A stretch of 20,434 nucleotides of DNA from positions 1-20,434 of the forward strand of contig SKJD01000493.1 in NCBI GenBank assembly GCA_007116095.1, read 5' to 3'. The notes beneath the pieces were generated by a model. The model was not told the origin of the DNA and did no database searches. It saw only the letters and a program-made list of their open reading frames with translations. The position numbers and the translations under genes are program-made. Positions 1-6,941 of this stretch are shown here, piece after piece (the first letter of the stretch is position 1; the number at the start of each line of letters is the position of its first letter). The stretch is from Candidatus Hydrogenedentota bacterium. Its GTDB lineage: Bacteria; Hydrogenedentota; Hydrogenedentia; Hydrogenedentales; SCBR16-9.

Positions 1-436
1 GACCGATGAGTGGTCCGGCGACTTTGGCGTTGGGGCCCGCTACTTCTCGCAGCAATGCGTCTTCCGGCTGGCCGACGGCGCCGGCATCACCCTGCCCGAA
101 GGCGAGGGGATCACTGATGCAGAGCGTCTGAAGGCAGCGCAGGACGCGCTGCACAGCGGCCATGAAGGCGCACGTAAAATCTGGGAAAGCATGGGCGTGT
201 ACATGGGCTATGCCCTGGCGCATTACGCCGAGTTCTACGAGCTGCGGCATGTCCTGATCCTGGGCCGTTGCACCTCGGGCGACGGCGGGGATATCATCAT
301 GGAGCACGCCCTGAAGGTCCTTCGCCAGGAGTTCCCGGAGATCGCCGAGAGCGTCAATATCCAGTTGCCGGACGAAAAGAGCCGCCGCGTCGGTCAGTCC
401 ATCGCCGCCGCCAGCCTGCCGGATTTGAAGTCCTGA
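1..436 (+). CDS. ROK-like protein (sugar kinase/regulator), C-terminal part only
   Basis: The reading frame is open from base 2, so the gene begins upstream of the window; about 144 C-terminal residues are visible and end at TGA 434-436. The visible part has a GDFGVGARYF segment, then a helix-rich stretch, then LRHVLILGRCTSGDGGDI, where a hydrophobic strand runs into a Gly-rich turn. It closes with SVNIQLPDEKSRRVGQSIAA. This order (helix, VLxLG strand, GD-GG turn, small-residue-rich C-terminus) fits the second half of a ROK-type or actin-fold sugar kinase. In ROK proteins the N-terminal half carries the ATP-binding and substrate motifs, which lie outside the window, so kinase and repressor roles cannot be told apart. 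A strong terminator follows, so this is the last gene of its transcript. It could also be another member of the ASKHA ATPase superfamily. Confidence 0.6.
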   Translation, partial: TDEWSGDFGVGARYFSQQCVFRLADGAGITLPEGEGITDAERLKAAQDALHSGHEGARKIWESMGVYMGYALAHYAEFYELRHVLILGRCTSGDGGDIIMEHALKVLRQEFPEIAESVNIQLPDEKSRRVGQSIAAASLPDLKS

Positions 437-463
437 GCTTAGCATCCTGAAAAACATCTGGGA

Positions 464-509
464 GCTTGCCGAACCTTTGCAGAAAGCTTCGGCAGGCCGC
501 CCGTTTTTT
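464..509 (+). terminator. Intrinsic terminator of the ROK-like gene
   Basis: GCTTGCCGAA (464-473) pairs with TTCGGCAGGC (488-497) to give a 10-bp stem with one G-U pair. Six T residues follow at 504-509. It starts 28 bases after the stop codon of the preceding gene. Confidence 0.85.
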
Positions 510-638
510 CATGCTTTGCGTCGGACTTGCATTGCTTTCTGATTTACCGTGCTTCGAGGCGCCCATATCCCATGGACGCTCCCGGAAGCATCCACCATAT
601 TTTCCAGGCGGCCCGGCTGCCTTTGAAAGGGAAATACC

Positions 639-1499
639 ATGAAATTAAATATGCCTGAAGCCGAACTGTTCATACCCGACGGAACCGAAGAAGAAGCGGC
701 CCTGGCCCGAACCACCCATCTGGCCATCGGAGCCCACCAGGATGACCTGGAGATCATGGCCTTTGACGGGATCGCACAATGCTTCCAGCAGGCGGACAAG
801 TGGTTCACCGGCGTGGTCGTCACCAGCGGCAGCGGCTCGCCCCGCACCGGTCTCTACGCGGACTACTCCGACGAGGACATGGTGAAGATTCGCCGTGAGG
901 AACAGAAGAAAGCCGCCCTCATCGGCGACTTCGCCGCGCAGTTCCTGCTGGACTTCCCCAGCAACGCCGTGAAGGATGGCAAGGACAACAGGGCTTCCCA
1001 CGACCTCGCCGCGATCCTGAAGGCCACGCAGCCCGAAGTCGTCTATACCCACAACCTTGCCGACAAGCACGACACGCATGTCGGCGTTACCATGAAGGTG
1101 ATTTCCGCCATCCGTCAGATTCCCGAGGAAATGCGCCCCAAGAAGCTCTACGGCTGTGAAGTGTGGCGCGACCTGGATTGGATGGTGGATGAGGAGAAGG
1201 TGCTCTTCGATGTCTCTAGCCATGAAAACCTGCAAGCCGCCCTGCTGGGCGTCTTCGATTCGCAGATTGCCGGGGGCAAGCGCTATGACCTGGCCACCAT
1301 GGGCCGTCGCCGCGCCCACGCCACCTACACCGCCTCGCACGGCGTGGACGAAACCACCGGCCTCTCCTTCGCCATGGACCTCACCCCGCTGGTGGAGGAC
1401 AAGGACATGGAAGCGCTGGAGCTTATCCAGAAGCACGTTCGCCAGTTCCAGCAGGACATCACTACACGCATCCGCAAGGTAACCGCCACCGGAAACTGA
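639..1499 (+). CDS. PIG-L family deacetylase
   Basis: This is a 286-residue protein of the PIG-L/LmbE family, zinc-dependent enzymes that remove N-acetyl groups from GlcNAc-type sugars or glycosides (for example BshB, MshB and PIG-L itself). The diagnostic AHxDD motif is AHQDD at residues 32-36, where H33 and D36 would bind zinc and D35 act as general base. The second motif, THNLADKHDTHVGV, supplies the third zinc ligand (H147) with H144 nearby. Length is normal for the family. The start is supported by AAAGGGA about 8 bases before the ATG. No signal peptide is seen, so it is probably cytoplasmic. The gene is isolated: a terminator lies upstream and a bidirectional one downstream. The substrate cannot be told from sequence. 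The neighbouring ROK-like gene suggests amino-sugar metabolism, which is only inference. Confidence 0.88.
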   Translation: MKLNMPEAELFIPDGTEEEAALARTTHLAIGAHQDDLEIMAFDGIAQCFQQADKWFTGVVVTSGSGSPRTGLYADYSDEDMVKIRREEQKKAALIGDFAAQFLLDFPSNAVKDGKDNRASHDLAAILKATQPEVVYTHNLADKHDTHVGVTMKVISAIRQIPEEMRPKKLYGCEVWRDLDWMVDEEKVLFDVSSHENLQAALLGVFDSQIAGGKRYDLATMGRRRAHATYTASHGVDETTGLSFAMDLTPLVEDKDMEALELIQKHVRQFQQDITTRIRKVTATGN

Positions 1500-1521
1500 G
1501 CGTAGCCTGGTAGTTCACGAT

Positions 1522-1577
1522 AAAAAAAATGCCCGGAGCAAATCTGGCTTGATAGTCAGGGTTTACTCCGGGCATTT
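1522..1577 (-). terminator. Terminator after ruvC, probably bidirectional
   Basis: AAATGCCCGGAG (1527-1538) and CTCCGGGCATTT (1566-1577) form a perfect 12-bp stem with a 27-base loop. On the minus strand the stem runs into eight T residues (A run at 1522-1529), a strong terminator for yebC-ruvC. On the plus strand only TTT follows, but it may also stop transcription from the PIG-L gene, which converges on it. Confidence 0.85.
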
Positions 1578-1671
1578 CTGTTGCCAGGCCTGTACAGTAA
1601 TAATGTCGGCATCCCCTGTCCACCCCGTCCACAGACTCCACCGGCGCAAAGTCCGGGTAAGGTGTATTGCC

Positions 1672-2199
1672 TCAGCCAGCGAGGGGGCCGGCGTGCAGGC
1701 GGCAAATCGCCATGCCCAGGGCGTCGGCGGCGTCATCAGGGCGGGGTCGTTCCGGCAAGTTCAGGAGAATCTTGATCATCTCCTGCATCTGTTGCTTGTC
1801 CGCCTTGCCGTAGCCGGTGATGGCGCTCTTCGCCTCGGTTGGGCTGAATTCGCTGATGGGTTTGCCCGCCTGAACCGCCGCGAGCGCCAGCACCCCACGC
1901 GCCTGGGCAACGGTAATACCGGTGGTGACGTTCTGCTTGAAGTAAAGGCGTTCCAGGGCGACGGCGTCTGGGGCATACAAAACGAGGAGGCGTTGCGCCT
2001 CCTCATGGATGTGTTGTAATCGTTCGGCGAAGTGCAGCTCAGGCGCCGTGCGGATGACCCCATGCGCTACGTGGATCAGCTTGTTGCCCTGCTGCTCCAC
2101 CACGCCATACCCGGTCGTCGCCGTGCCGGGGTCAAAGCCCAAGACACGCACTGTCTTCCCGCGTGTATCGGGCCGCCTTGCCGCTTGCGTCTGCACCAT
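1672..2199 (-). CDS. ruvC: Crossover junction endodeoxyribonuclease RuvC
   Basis: RuvC cuts Holliday junctions as a dimer with RuvAB in recombinational repair. The protein keeps all expected parts of the RNase H-like nuclease: the first acidic residue in GFDPGTATTGYGVV (D23), the second in ALERLYF (E83), and the final pair in DDAADALGMAICR (D156 and D159). The PTEAK segment before the C-terminal helix is also typical. From the ATG at 2199 it is 175 residues. A GTG at 2151, preceded by GGGAAG, would give 159 residues and put the first catalytic Asp at position 7 as in E. coli, so the true start may be there. It lies 40 bases downstream of yebC, a common pairing. The usual ruvA and ruvB do not follow; a terminator does. 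Confidence 0.95.
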   Translation of the reverse strand: MVQTQAARRPDTRGKTVRVLGFDPGTATTGYGVVEQQGNKLIHVAHGVIRTAPELHFAERLQHIHEEAQRLLVLYAPDAVALERLYFKQNVTTGITVAQARGVLALAAVQAGKPISEFSPTEAKSAITGYGKADKQQMQEMIKILLNLPERPRPDDAADALGMAICRLHAGPLAG

Positions 2200-2239
2200 A
2201 CTGCCTGTGATTCTTCTTCCGGCATTCGCCTGAATTATG

Positions 2240-2992
2240 CTATTCCGCCATGACCTCGGCCAGGACCGCGTCGCTCATTTCAAGGTTGTGGTATACGTCC
2301 TGCACATCGTCGTTGTCTTCCAGGGAATCCAGCAGATTCAGGACGGCGCGGATATGGTTGGACTCCACTTCAATGGTGGTTTTCGGCAGCATGGTCAGCT
2401 TGGCTTCCTCCGGCGGATAGCCCATGTCTTCCAGGGCGCTGGAGACCGTATGCAGCTCGGTGGGCTCGGTGGTGATTTCGTACCAATCGCCTTCCGTGTC
2501 CACGTCTTCGGCGCCGGCCTCAATGGCCTTGTCGAAGACCTCTTCCTCGCCGAGATTGTCCTTCGGCAGGGTGATAATACCCTTCTCCTCGAAGTTCCAG
2601 CTCACGGCTCCGTTTTCCGCCATGCTGCCGTTGTACTTGTTGACCAGGTGGCGGATTTCTGCTACCGTGCGACGCTTGTTGTCGGTCAGGATGTCCACGA
2701 TAATCCCGACGCCCGCTGCCCCATAACACTCATAGCGGCTGTCTTCATACGTGACGCCGGGCAGCTCGCCCGTGCCCTTCTTGATGGCTCGATCGATGTT
2801 GTCATTGGGCATGTTGGCGCTCTTGGCGGAGTTCAAGACGGTGCGTAGTCTGGGGTTGGCGGACGGATCACCCCCGCCAATCTTGGCGGCTACCGTGATT
2901 TCCTTCGCCAGACGGGAGAATATCTTCCCGCGCTTGGCGTCCAACGCCCCTTTTTTCCGCTTGATGGTGCTCCACTTGGAATGACCCGACAT
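2240..2992 (-). CDS. yebC: YebC/TACO1 family protein
   Basis: This is a 250-residue YebC/TACO1 protein. The family has been described both as DNA-binding regulators and as factors that help ribosomes through difficult stretches such as polyproline. The hallmark N-terminus MSGHSKWSTIKRKKGALDAK is present, followed by GRIFSR-like KIFSRLAKEI, the conserved AKSANMPNDNIDRAI segment, ECYGAAGVGIIVDILTDN and GSMAENGAVSWNFEEKG. I chose the ATG at 2992 because it gives the family N-terminus and has GGAG 10 bases upstream. An in-frame ATG at 3010 would place that ribosome site inside the coding region. It is the first gene of a two-gene unit with ruvC. Confidence 0.95.
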   Translation of the reverse strand: MSGHSKWSTIKRKKGALDAKRGKIFSRLAKEITVAAKIGGGDPSANPRLRTVLNSAKSANMPNDNIDRAIKKGTGELPGVTYEDSRYECYGAAGVGIIVDILTDNKRRTVAEIRHLVNKYNGSMAENGAVSWNFEEKGIITLPKDNLGEEEVFDKAIEAGAEDVDTEGDWYEITTEPTELHTVSSALEDMGYPPEEAKLTMLPKTTIEVESNHIRAVLNLLDSLEDNDDVQDVYHNLEMSDAVLAEVMAE

Positions 2993-3053
2993 GTACTTGG
3001 TTCTCCACAAAAATGGTGTTATTGGGTAGTTCAGCGCTATATTTTAGGCGCTA

Positions 3054-3083
3054 AGCATAGCAAAATCCTACCGAAATGTGCAA
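3054..3083 (-). promoter_or_regulatory. Candidate promoter for yebC-ruvC
   Basis: On the minus strand TTGCAC (plus 3078-3083) is followed after 18 bases by TATGCT (plus 3054-3059). The -10 box is preceded by TG with one base between, giving an extended -10 form. It lies about 60 bases upstream of the yebC start. It was found by eye only. Confidence 0.4.
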
Positions 3084-3099
3084 TAAGCCAAATTGGCTC

Positions 3100-3134
3100 C
3101 GATGGCGCTCCAACATCGTATACACGCGCCATCG
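3100..3134. repeat. 9-bp inverted repeat downstream of the lipoprotein gene
   Basis: CGATGGCGC (3100-3108) and GCGCCATCG (3126-3134) pair perfectly around a 17-base loop. No T run follows on either strand, so it is not a standard terminator. It lies between the lipoprotein stop and the yebC promoter candidate and could be a weak terminator or an operator. Confidence 0.45.
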
Positions 3135-3186
3135 ACGTAAATTCAGCGGCTTTGGGCTGAGATATTGGCGACAATGGTAATGTTAC

Positions 3187-3591
3187 TTATTCCAGCAAGA
3201 GCCAGGGCTGACGCAGGAAGTCGGCGCGGCGTTCGATGGGATCGTCCAGGCGTTCGAAATGGATTACGTCGTCTTCGATGGTGTATCGGTAGGTCCCGGG
3301 ATAGGAGTCCGAAGATATCGGATCGGTGCCCTTGAGGTTAATAAAGGCAATTTCCAGGGTCTCCCTATCCAGCTCATACTTTCCTTCGACCTCAATGCCT
3401 TCCAAGGTCAACAGATCGACATGAAACGTATTGTCCGGACGCACCAGCAACACAACCTCCGCTTCCTCGCTGTCCAGCTTCCACTCATTAAACAGGGCGT
3501 AATCATCGCTGTCCGCAACCTGGTAATGCTGGCATGCGCTCAACAGGACAAGCAGCAGGGCGCTCAGGGTGATGGCGGGTAAAGACTTCAT
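3187..3591 (-). CDS. Small predicted lipoprotein
   Basis: This 134-residue protein has a classic lipoprotein signal: MK start, hydrophobic core, then LLSAC with the lipidated Cys at residue 20. The mature part is acidic, roughly 115 residues, and looks beta-rich, with segments such as EVVLLVRPDNTFHVDLL, EVEGKYELDRETLEIAF and GTYRYTIEDDVIHFERL. This resembles small calycin or lipocalin-like barrels that compare a ligand or report a value ('result below threshold' domains), but no family is recognised with confidence. AGGAGG stands 9 bases before the ATG, a strong start. It lies downstream of the terminator of the Gfo/Idh/MocA gene, so it is either expressed by read-through or from an unseen promoter. 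Lipidation and membrane anchoring are inferred from the lipobox. Confidence 0.8.
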   Translation of the reverse strand: MKSLPAITLSALLLVLLSACQHYQVADSDDYALFNEWKLDSEEAEVVLLVRPDNTFHVDLLTLEGIEVEGKYELDRETLEIAFINLKGTDPISSDSYPGTYRYTIEDDVIHFERLDDPIERRADFLRQPWLLLE

Positions 3592-3634
3592 GGTTCACTT
3601 CCTCCTGGTTATGATGGTTGGCTTTCTTCTGCCC

Positions 3635-3675
3635 AAAAACAAAACACAGGGCAGCCTGGAAATCTGCCCTGTGTT
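3635..3675 (-). terminator. Terminator of the Gfo/Idh/MocA gene
   Basis: AACACAGGGCAG (3643-3654) and CTGCCCTGTGTT (3664-3675) form a perfect 12-bp stem with a 9-base loop. On the minus strand the stem is followed by TTGTTTTTGG. It sits 36 bases after the stop codon of the oxidoreductase gene. Confidence 0.85.
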
Positions 3676-3710
3676 GCGTCTTGGTCGATATGGCGATGGA
3701 AACGGTGTTA

Positions 3711-5027
3711 TCAGGCGTCTTCGCGCAGATAATCCTCGCACCAGTCCGTGCGCCACGGCTTCCAGGGCATCTTGTCGCCTTCCTGCCGGAGCAATTTCGC
3801 GGCATCTTCGTTGTCGACAATTTCCTCGGTTTCCGGGTCAAACTTCACAGCGCTGCCGACTTCCGCCGAGATAAGCGCCAGATGTCCCGGCGTGGCCGAG
3901 CGGTGCGCCACTTCCGGCGGCGCGATGGGGGTCTCCCGAGACTTTACGCAGTCCAGGAAATTTCGCCAGTGGTTGTCCGAGCGATACACATCGACTTCGC
4001 CCAGGTCGTAGTTGCTGTCGGCCCAAGCGGGATTGGAGGTTTCCAGCCCGCTACGGGACACATTGATCCAGCCTTCCGAGCCGAAGAGGGTCACGCCCCG
4101 TCGGGCGCGGTTCGTCACGCGGGAGCGCAGGCCATTGGCGTAGGTGCAGTAATATTCATAGCGGAATGCCGCATTCCAGACCGATTGGTCTTGAGGGCGG
4201 TCATACTCTGTCATTTGAACTTCTACCGGGCTCGTGTTTTCCAGGCCCATCATCCAGTGCATGATGTCGTTGTGGTGGCCGATCCAGTCCATCATCTGTC
4301 CGGCGCCGAAGTGATAGTGCCAGCGCCAGTCCCAGTGCAAACGTTGGGGGTGAAACTTGATCATTGGGCTTGGGCCGCACCACATGTCATAGTCAATGTG
4401 ATCGGGTACGTCAAAATCCCCATCGGCGGGGGGATAGATGTGCCCCGAGGGCAGGCCGACTTCGGCGAAGGTGATGTCGCCCAGTACGCCGCTTTGCGCA
4501 ATTTCGGCCGCGCGCCGAAAATGCCCCTGGCTACGCTGCTGCGAACCGGTCTGCCAAATGGTTCCTTCTTCCTGCGTCACGGCAACCAGTTTTTTGCCCT
4601 CGGCGTGGGTGTGCGTGAGTGGCTTTTCACCGTACACGTCCAACCCCTTCCGGGCCGCGGCAATGCCGATGGGAGCATGCCAGTGGTCCGGCGTGGCGAT
4701 AATGACAATGTCCAGGTCTTCCTGCTCCAGGAGCTCACGGTAGTCGCTATAGCCCCGACAATCCTCATTGTCGTAATGCGCGTGGATTTGTCCCATACGC
4801 TCTGCGAGAAGGTGGCTGTCAATGTCACAGAGCGCGGCAATGCGTACGTCCGGGAAATTGATGCTTTGGTTAATGTTGGCGTGTCCCATGCTCCGCACGC
4901 CGATGCAGCCGATGTTGAGGCGGTTGGAGGGTGCGTTCTGGCCGAAAACACTGGACGGCACAATTAGCGGCGCGGCGGCAAGACCGGTCGCAGCGAGAAA
5001 ATTTCTTCGGGTCATACCTGAGCTCAT
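3711..5027 (-). CDS. Tat-exported Gfo/Idh/MocA family oxidoreductase
   Basis: This 438-residue protein begins with a twin-arginine signal (TRRNFLAATGLAAAP, R7-R8) and a signal-peptidase-like region ending near VFGQN at 28-31, so it should be exported folded, probably with NAD(P) already bound. The Rossmann segment is LNIGCIGVRSMGHANI at about residues 38-53. The family EKP motif is at 134-136 (VYGEKPLTH), preceded by ATPDHWHAPI. The C-terminal domain has the GHHNDIMHW motif at about 250-258, seen in the large exported clade common in Planctomycetes and Lentisphaerae. The family acts on sugars, inositols and related polyols; the substrate here is unknown. The ATG at 5027 has GGGG about 12 bases upstream; the second Met at residue 5 is an alternative start. 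It lies next to secreted glycan-active proteins. Confidence 0.92.
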   Translation of the reverse strand: MSSGMTRRNFLAATGLAAAPLIVPSSVFGQNAPSNRLNIGCIGVRSMGHANINQSINFPDVRIAALCDIDSHLLAERMGQIHAHYDNEDCRGYSDYRELLEQEDLDIVIIATPDHWHAPIGIAAARKGLDVYGEKPLTHTHAEGKKLVAVTQEEGTIWQTGSQQRSQGHFRRAAEIAQSGVLGDITFAEVGLPSGHIYPPADGDFDVPDHIDYDMWCGPSPMIKFHPQRLHWDWRWHYHFGAGQMMDWIGHHNDIMHWMMGLENTSPVEVQMTEYDRPQDQSVWNAAFRYEYYCTYANGLRSRVTNRARRGVTLFGSEGWINVSRSGLETSNPAWADSNYDLGEVDVYRSDNHWRNFLDCVKSRETPIAPPEVAHRSATPGHLALISAEVGSAVKFDPETEEIVDNEDAAKLLRQEGDKMPWKPWRTDWCEDYLREDA

Positions 5028-5084
5028 AATGAATAATACCCCATTGATAACGTTGCTCTTAAATATACTGAATCGTAATAAGAA

Positions 5085-5108
5085 CGGCCAGGCTACGCAG
5101 CCGGGCCG
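5085..5108 (-). terminator. Possible weak terminator after the secreted hydrolase gene
   Basis: CGGCCAGGCT (5085-5094) and AGCCGGGCCG (5099-5108) pair over 9 of 10 positions around a 4-base loop. On the minus strand the stem is followed by TTCTTATTACG, a poor but T-rich tail. It lies about 80 bases after the stop of the preceding minus-strand gene. Confidence 0.5.
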
Positions 5109-5188
5109 CTCCTCCCTTTAGCAATAATACGCATTCTTTTATGCTGAGACAAGTTATGTCGGACTATTTCCGGTTTCGGAGTGGCGTG

Positions 5189-6691
5189 TTACCCATTGTG
5201 TGCCAGATGCAGAATCCGGTGTTCCAGATCGCCGGGAATCTCTATGGGGAGAGGCGCGCCATCGGCGGTTATTTCTCCGGATGCGAGTTCCGCGCCGGTG
5301 GCCGGGTCAATCCAGCGCATCGCCCAGGTTCCGGCCCCGAGGTCAACTTGCAATGTATCGCCTTCCGCGCCGCCCAGCAATTGGATGACGACATGGCTTT
5401 CCGGTGCGGCCAGCACATTGGCTCCCGCGCCTTCGGGAAGCTGGGTCACCAGTTCCTGCATGGGGGCCATGGTCCAGAACGGAATATCCGCGATGAAACG
5501 GCCCAGGCGTTCAGCTGCCTCATGCTGGTACTGCACCATCATTTCAGCATGCTCTCCCCAGGGACGATGGAAGCGCGTGCTCGAGGCGCCGCCGACAAAG
5601 CGGCTCCAAAACACGATATCGCCTTCCAGCCCGTAATTCGAATAGTCTTTGGAGACAACCAATGGCCGGCGGGTGTCCGCGTCGATCATGGCCTGGCGGT
5701 ACATCCGGATGCGTTCGCCGCCGCTAAGCGCCTGGCGCTGTGGCGATCCGAATTCATGGCGGGAGACGCCCTGCGCGATGTCCACAAAGTCATATAACGG
5801 GTCCGTGCTCAGGGTCAGGGGATTCAGCTCGGCGTCGCATTCGCCCTGGCCGTCCCGGCGGTTGGTCGAGGGCATGTCGCCAATCATTGTGCCGGGGACT
5901 GCATGTTCACGGATATAGGCCGCCCAGTAGCGGCTCCATTCCAGCGAGGCGCGGCTCTCATTGGAGATATTGATGAACGTGTTGGGGTAATCGGCGGCTA
6001 TATCCAGAAGCCGGTTTGCGTAGTGCTGTTGTAGCGCGAGCACGGTGGGATTGTCGTCCTGGCTCGGGATGCTGCGGTAGAAGGGGGGATTGCAGCGCTC
6101 CGTCGTGGCGGGCAAGACACTATCGTCGTAGTTGATATTGTTTTCTGGGTTGAACGGGTGGATGTTCCAAACCCTGTCTTCGCCCGGATTGTGGGCGCCG
6201 CCCGGACCGCGGGTGAGCGACCAGTCATCCCAGACTTCCAGCGAAACCACAATGCGTCGGTCCAGCGCCATCTGCAGGTAGTCCCGGAGCCGCGCTTCCC
6301 ATTCAGGAGCGAACTCCGTGAGGTCATAGCGCCCGTCCTCCGTCAGCAACCAGGGTTGAAGCACTTCCCCGCTGTGCTCCCCGGTGGTTACCGGCGAATA
6401 GGGTAGACAGCGCACGAAGCCGCAAACATGCGGGCTGTCAATGCCTTCCAGCGCGGCGGCCAGGCGCTCAATTTGTTCCTGGTAGGGCACTCCATCGAAG
6501 CCGCTGAGGGGGTACCAGCTATGGATGCCGGCGGCGCCGACGGGAAAGACCGGAACGCCGTCCCAGGCGAGATAAAACGGATTGTCCGCATAGGGCTGTA
6601 AGCGCGGTTCCGCCTGAGCGACGCCGGGAAAAATGAATCCCGTACACAAGATACCTGCAATGAAAAAGATACACAAAAAACGCTGGAACAT
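5189..6691 (-). CDS. Secreted TIM-barrel glycoside-hydrolase-like protein
   Basis: This 500-residue protein has a signal peptide (residues 1-27, ending GVAQA). The mature part begins QPYADNPFYLAWDGVPVFPVG, a pattern typical of secreted (beta/alpha)8 hydrolases. Later parts fit successive barrel strands: IVVSLEVWDDWSL at 147-159, FINISNESRASLEW with N244-E245, where clan GH-A enzymes place the acid/base Glu, and RRPLVVSKDY at 341-350. The C-terminal 90 residues look like a small beta-sandwich (VVIQLLGGAEGDTLQVDL). I do not recognise a CAZy family, so substrate and catalysis are open. The ATG at 6691 was chosen because AAAGGAA lies about 10 bases upstream and the signal peptide starts there; the open frame extends upstream to 6826 only through untranslated sequence. 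Confidence 0.82.
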   Translation of the reverse strand: MFQRFLCIFFIAGILCTGFIFPGVAQAEPRLQPYADNPFYLAWDGVPVFPVGAAGIHSWYPLSGFDGVPYQEQIERLAAALEGIDSPHVCGFVRCLPYSPVTTGEHSGEVLQPWLLTEDGRYDLTEFAPEWEARLRDYLQMALDRRIVVSLEVWDDWSLTRGPGGAHNPGEDRVWNIHPFNPENNINYDDSVLPATTERCNPPFYRSIPSQDDNPTVLALQQHYANRLLDIAADYPNTFINISNESRASLEWSRYWAAYIREHAVPGTMIGDMPSTNRRDGQGECDAELNPLTLSTDPLYDFVDIAQGVSRHEFGSPQRQALSGGERIRMYRQAMIDADTRRPLVVSKDYSNYGLEGDIVFWSRFVGGASSTRFHRPWGEHAEMMVQYQHEAAERLGRFIADIPFWTMAPMQELVTQLPEGAGANVLAAPESHVVIQLLGGAEGDTLQVDLGAGTWAMRWIDPATGAELASGEITADGAPLPIEIPGDLEHRILHLAHNG

Positions 6692-6775
6692 AAAGTGATT
6701 CCTTTCTTGGATGATGCGGGCGAAAAAAAACGACCGAACACAGCGCACAGATCGGCAATGGGCGCCGCATGTATA

Positions 6776-6790
6776 CGTGTATGTTACACG
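6776..6790. promoter_or_regulatory. Operator-like palindrome in the hydrolase leader
   Basis: CGTGTA (6776-6781) and TACACG (6785-6790) form a perfect palindrome with a 3-base centre. It lies downstream of the candidate promoter and about 85 bases upstream of the hydrolase start, a position suited to a repressor site. No regulator is known to bind it. Confidence 0.35.
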
Positions 6791-6831
6791 CAGCAAGTCC
6801 CCTTCCCCGAAATGCGGCTGTGGCATCTTAA

Positions 6832-6861
6832 TTTATACAGTTTGTCGTCAATTGGTTCCAA
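6832..6861 (-). promoter_or_regulatory. Candidate promoter for the secreted hydrolase gene
   Basis: On the minus strand TTGGAA (plus 6856-6861) and TATAAA (plus 6832-6837) are separated by 18 bases. They match the sigma-70 consensus at 4 and 5 of 6 positions. The site lies just after the terminator of the upstream gene. It was found by eye. Confidence 0.45.
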
Positions 6862-6880
6862 CTGCGAATATCCCCCCCAT

Positions 6881-6909
6881 AAAAAAGGACGGTATCCCGG
6901 AATACCGCC
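6881..6909 (-). terminator. Terminator of the BNR-repeat gene
   Basis: On the minus strand GGCGGTAT pairs with ATACCGTC (one G-U pair) around a short TCCGGG loop, followed by CC and six T residues (A run at 6881-6886). It begins about 30 bases after the stop codon. Confidence 0.85.
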
Positions 6910-6941
6910 CAGCGTCGTAGCATGCAGGATTGGAACGCGGC

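Noticed and set aside
645..1436. A 263-residue minus-strand frame over the PIG-L gene
   Set aside because: The plus strand carries the zinc-binding motifs and ribosome site; this is a high-G+C shadow.
2993..3010. Upstream ATG at 3010 as the start of yebC
   Set aside because: It would put the GGAG ribosome site inside the gene and add residues before the conserved MSGHSKW start.
3618..4967. A 449-residue plus-strand frame
   Set aside because: It is antisense to the Gfo/Idh/MocA gene with intact motifs and shows no family features.
6692..6826. Upstream extension of the secreted hydrolase to 6826
   Set aside because: It precedes the signal peptide, crosses the palindrome and leader, and lacks coding character; ATG 6691 has a good ribosome site.
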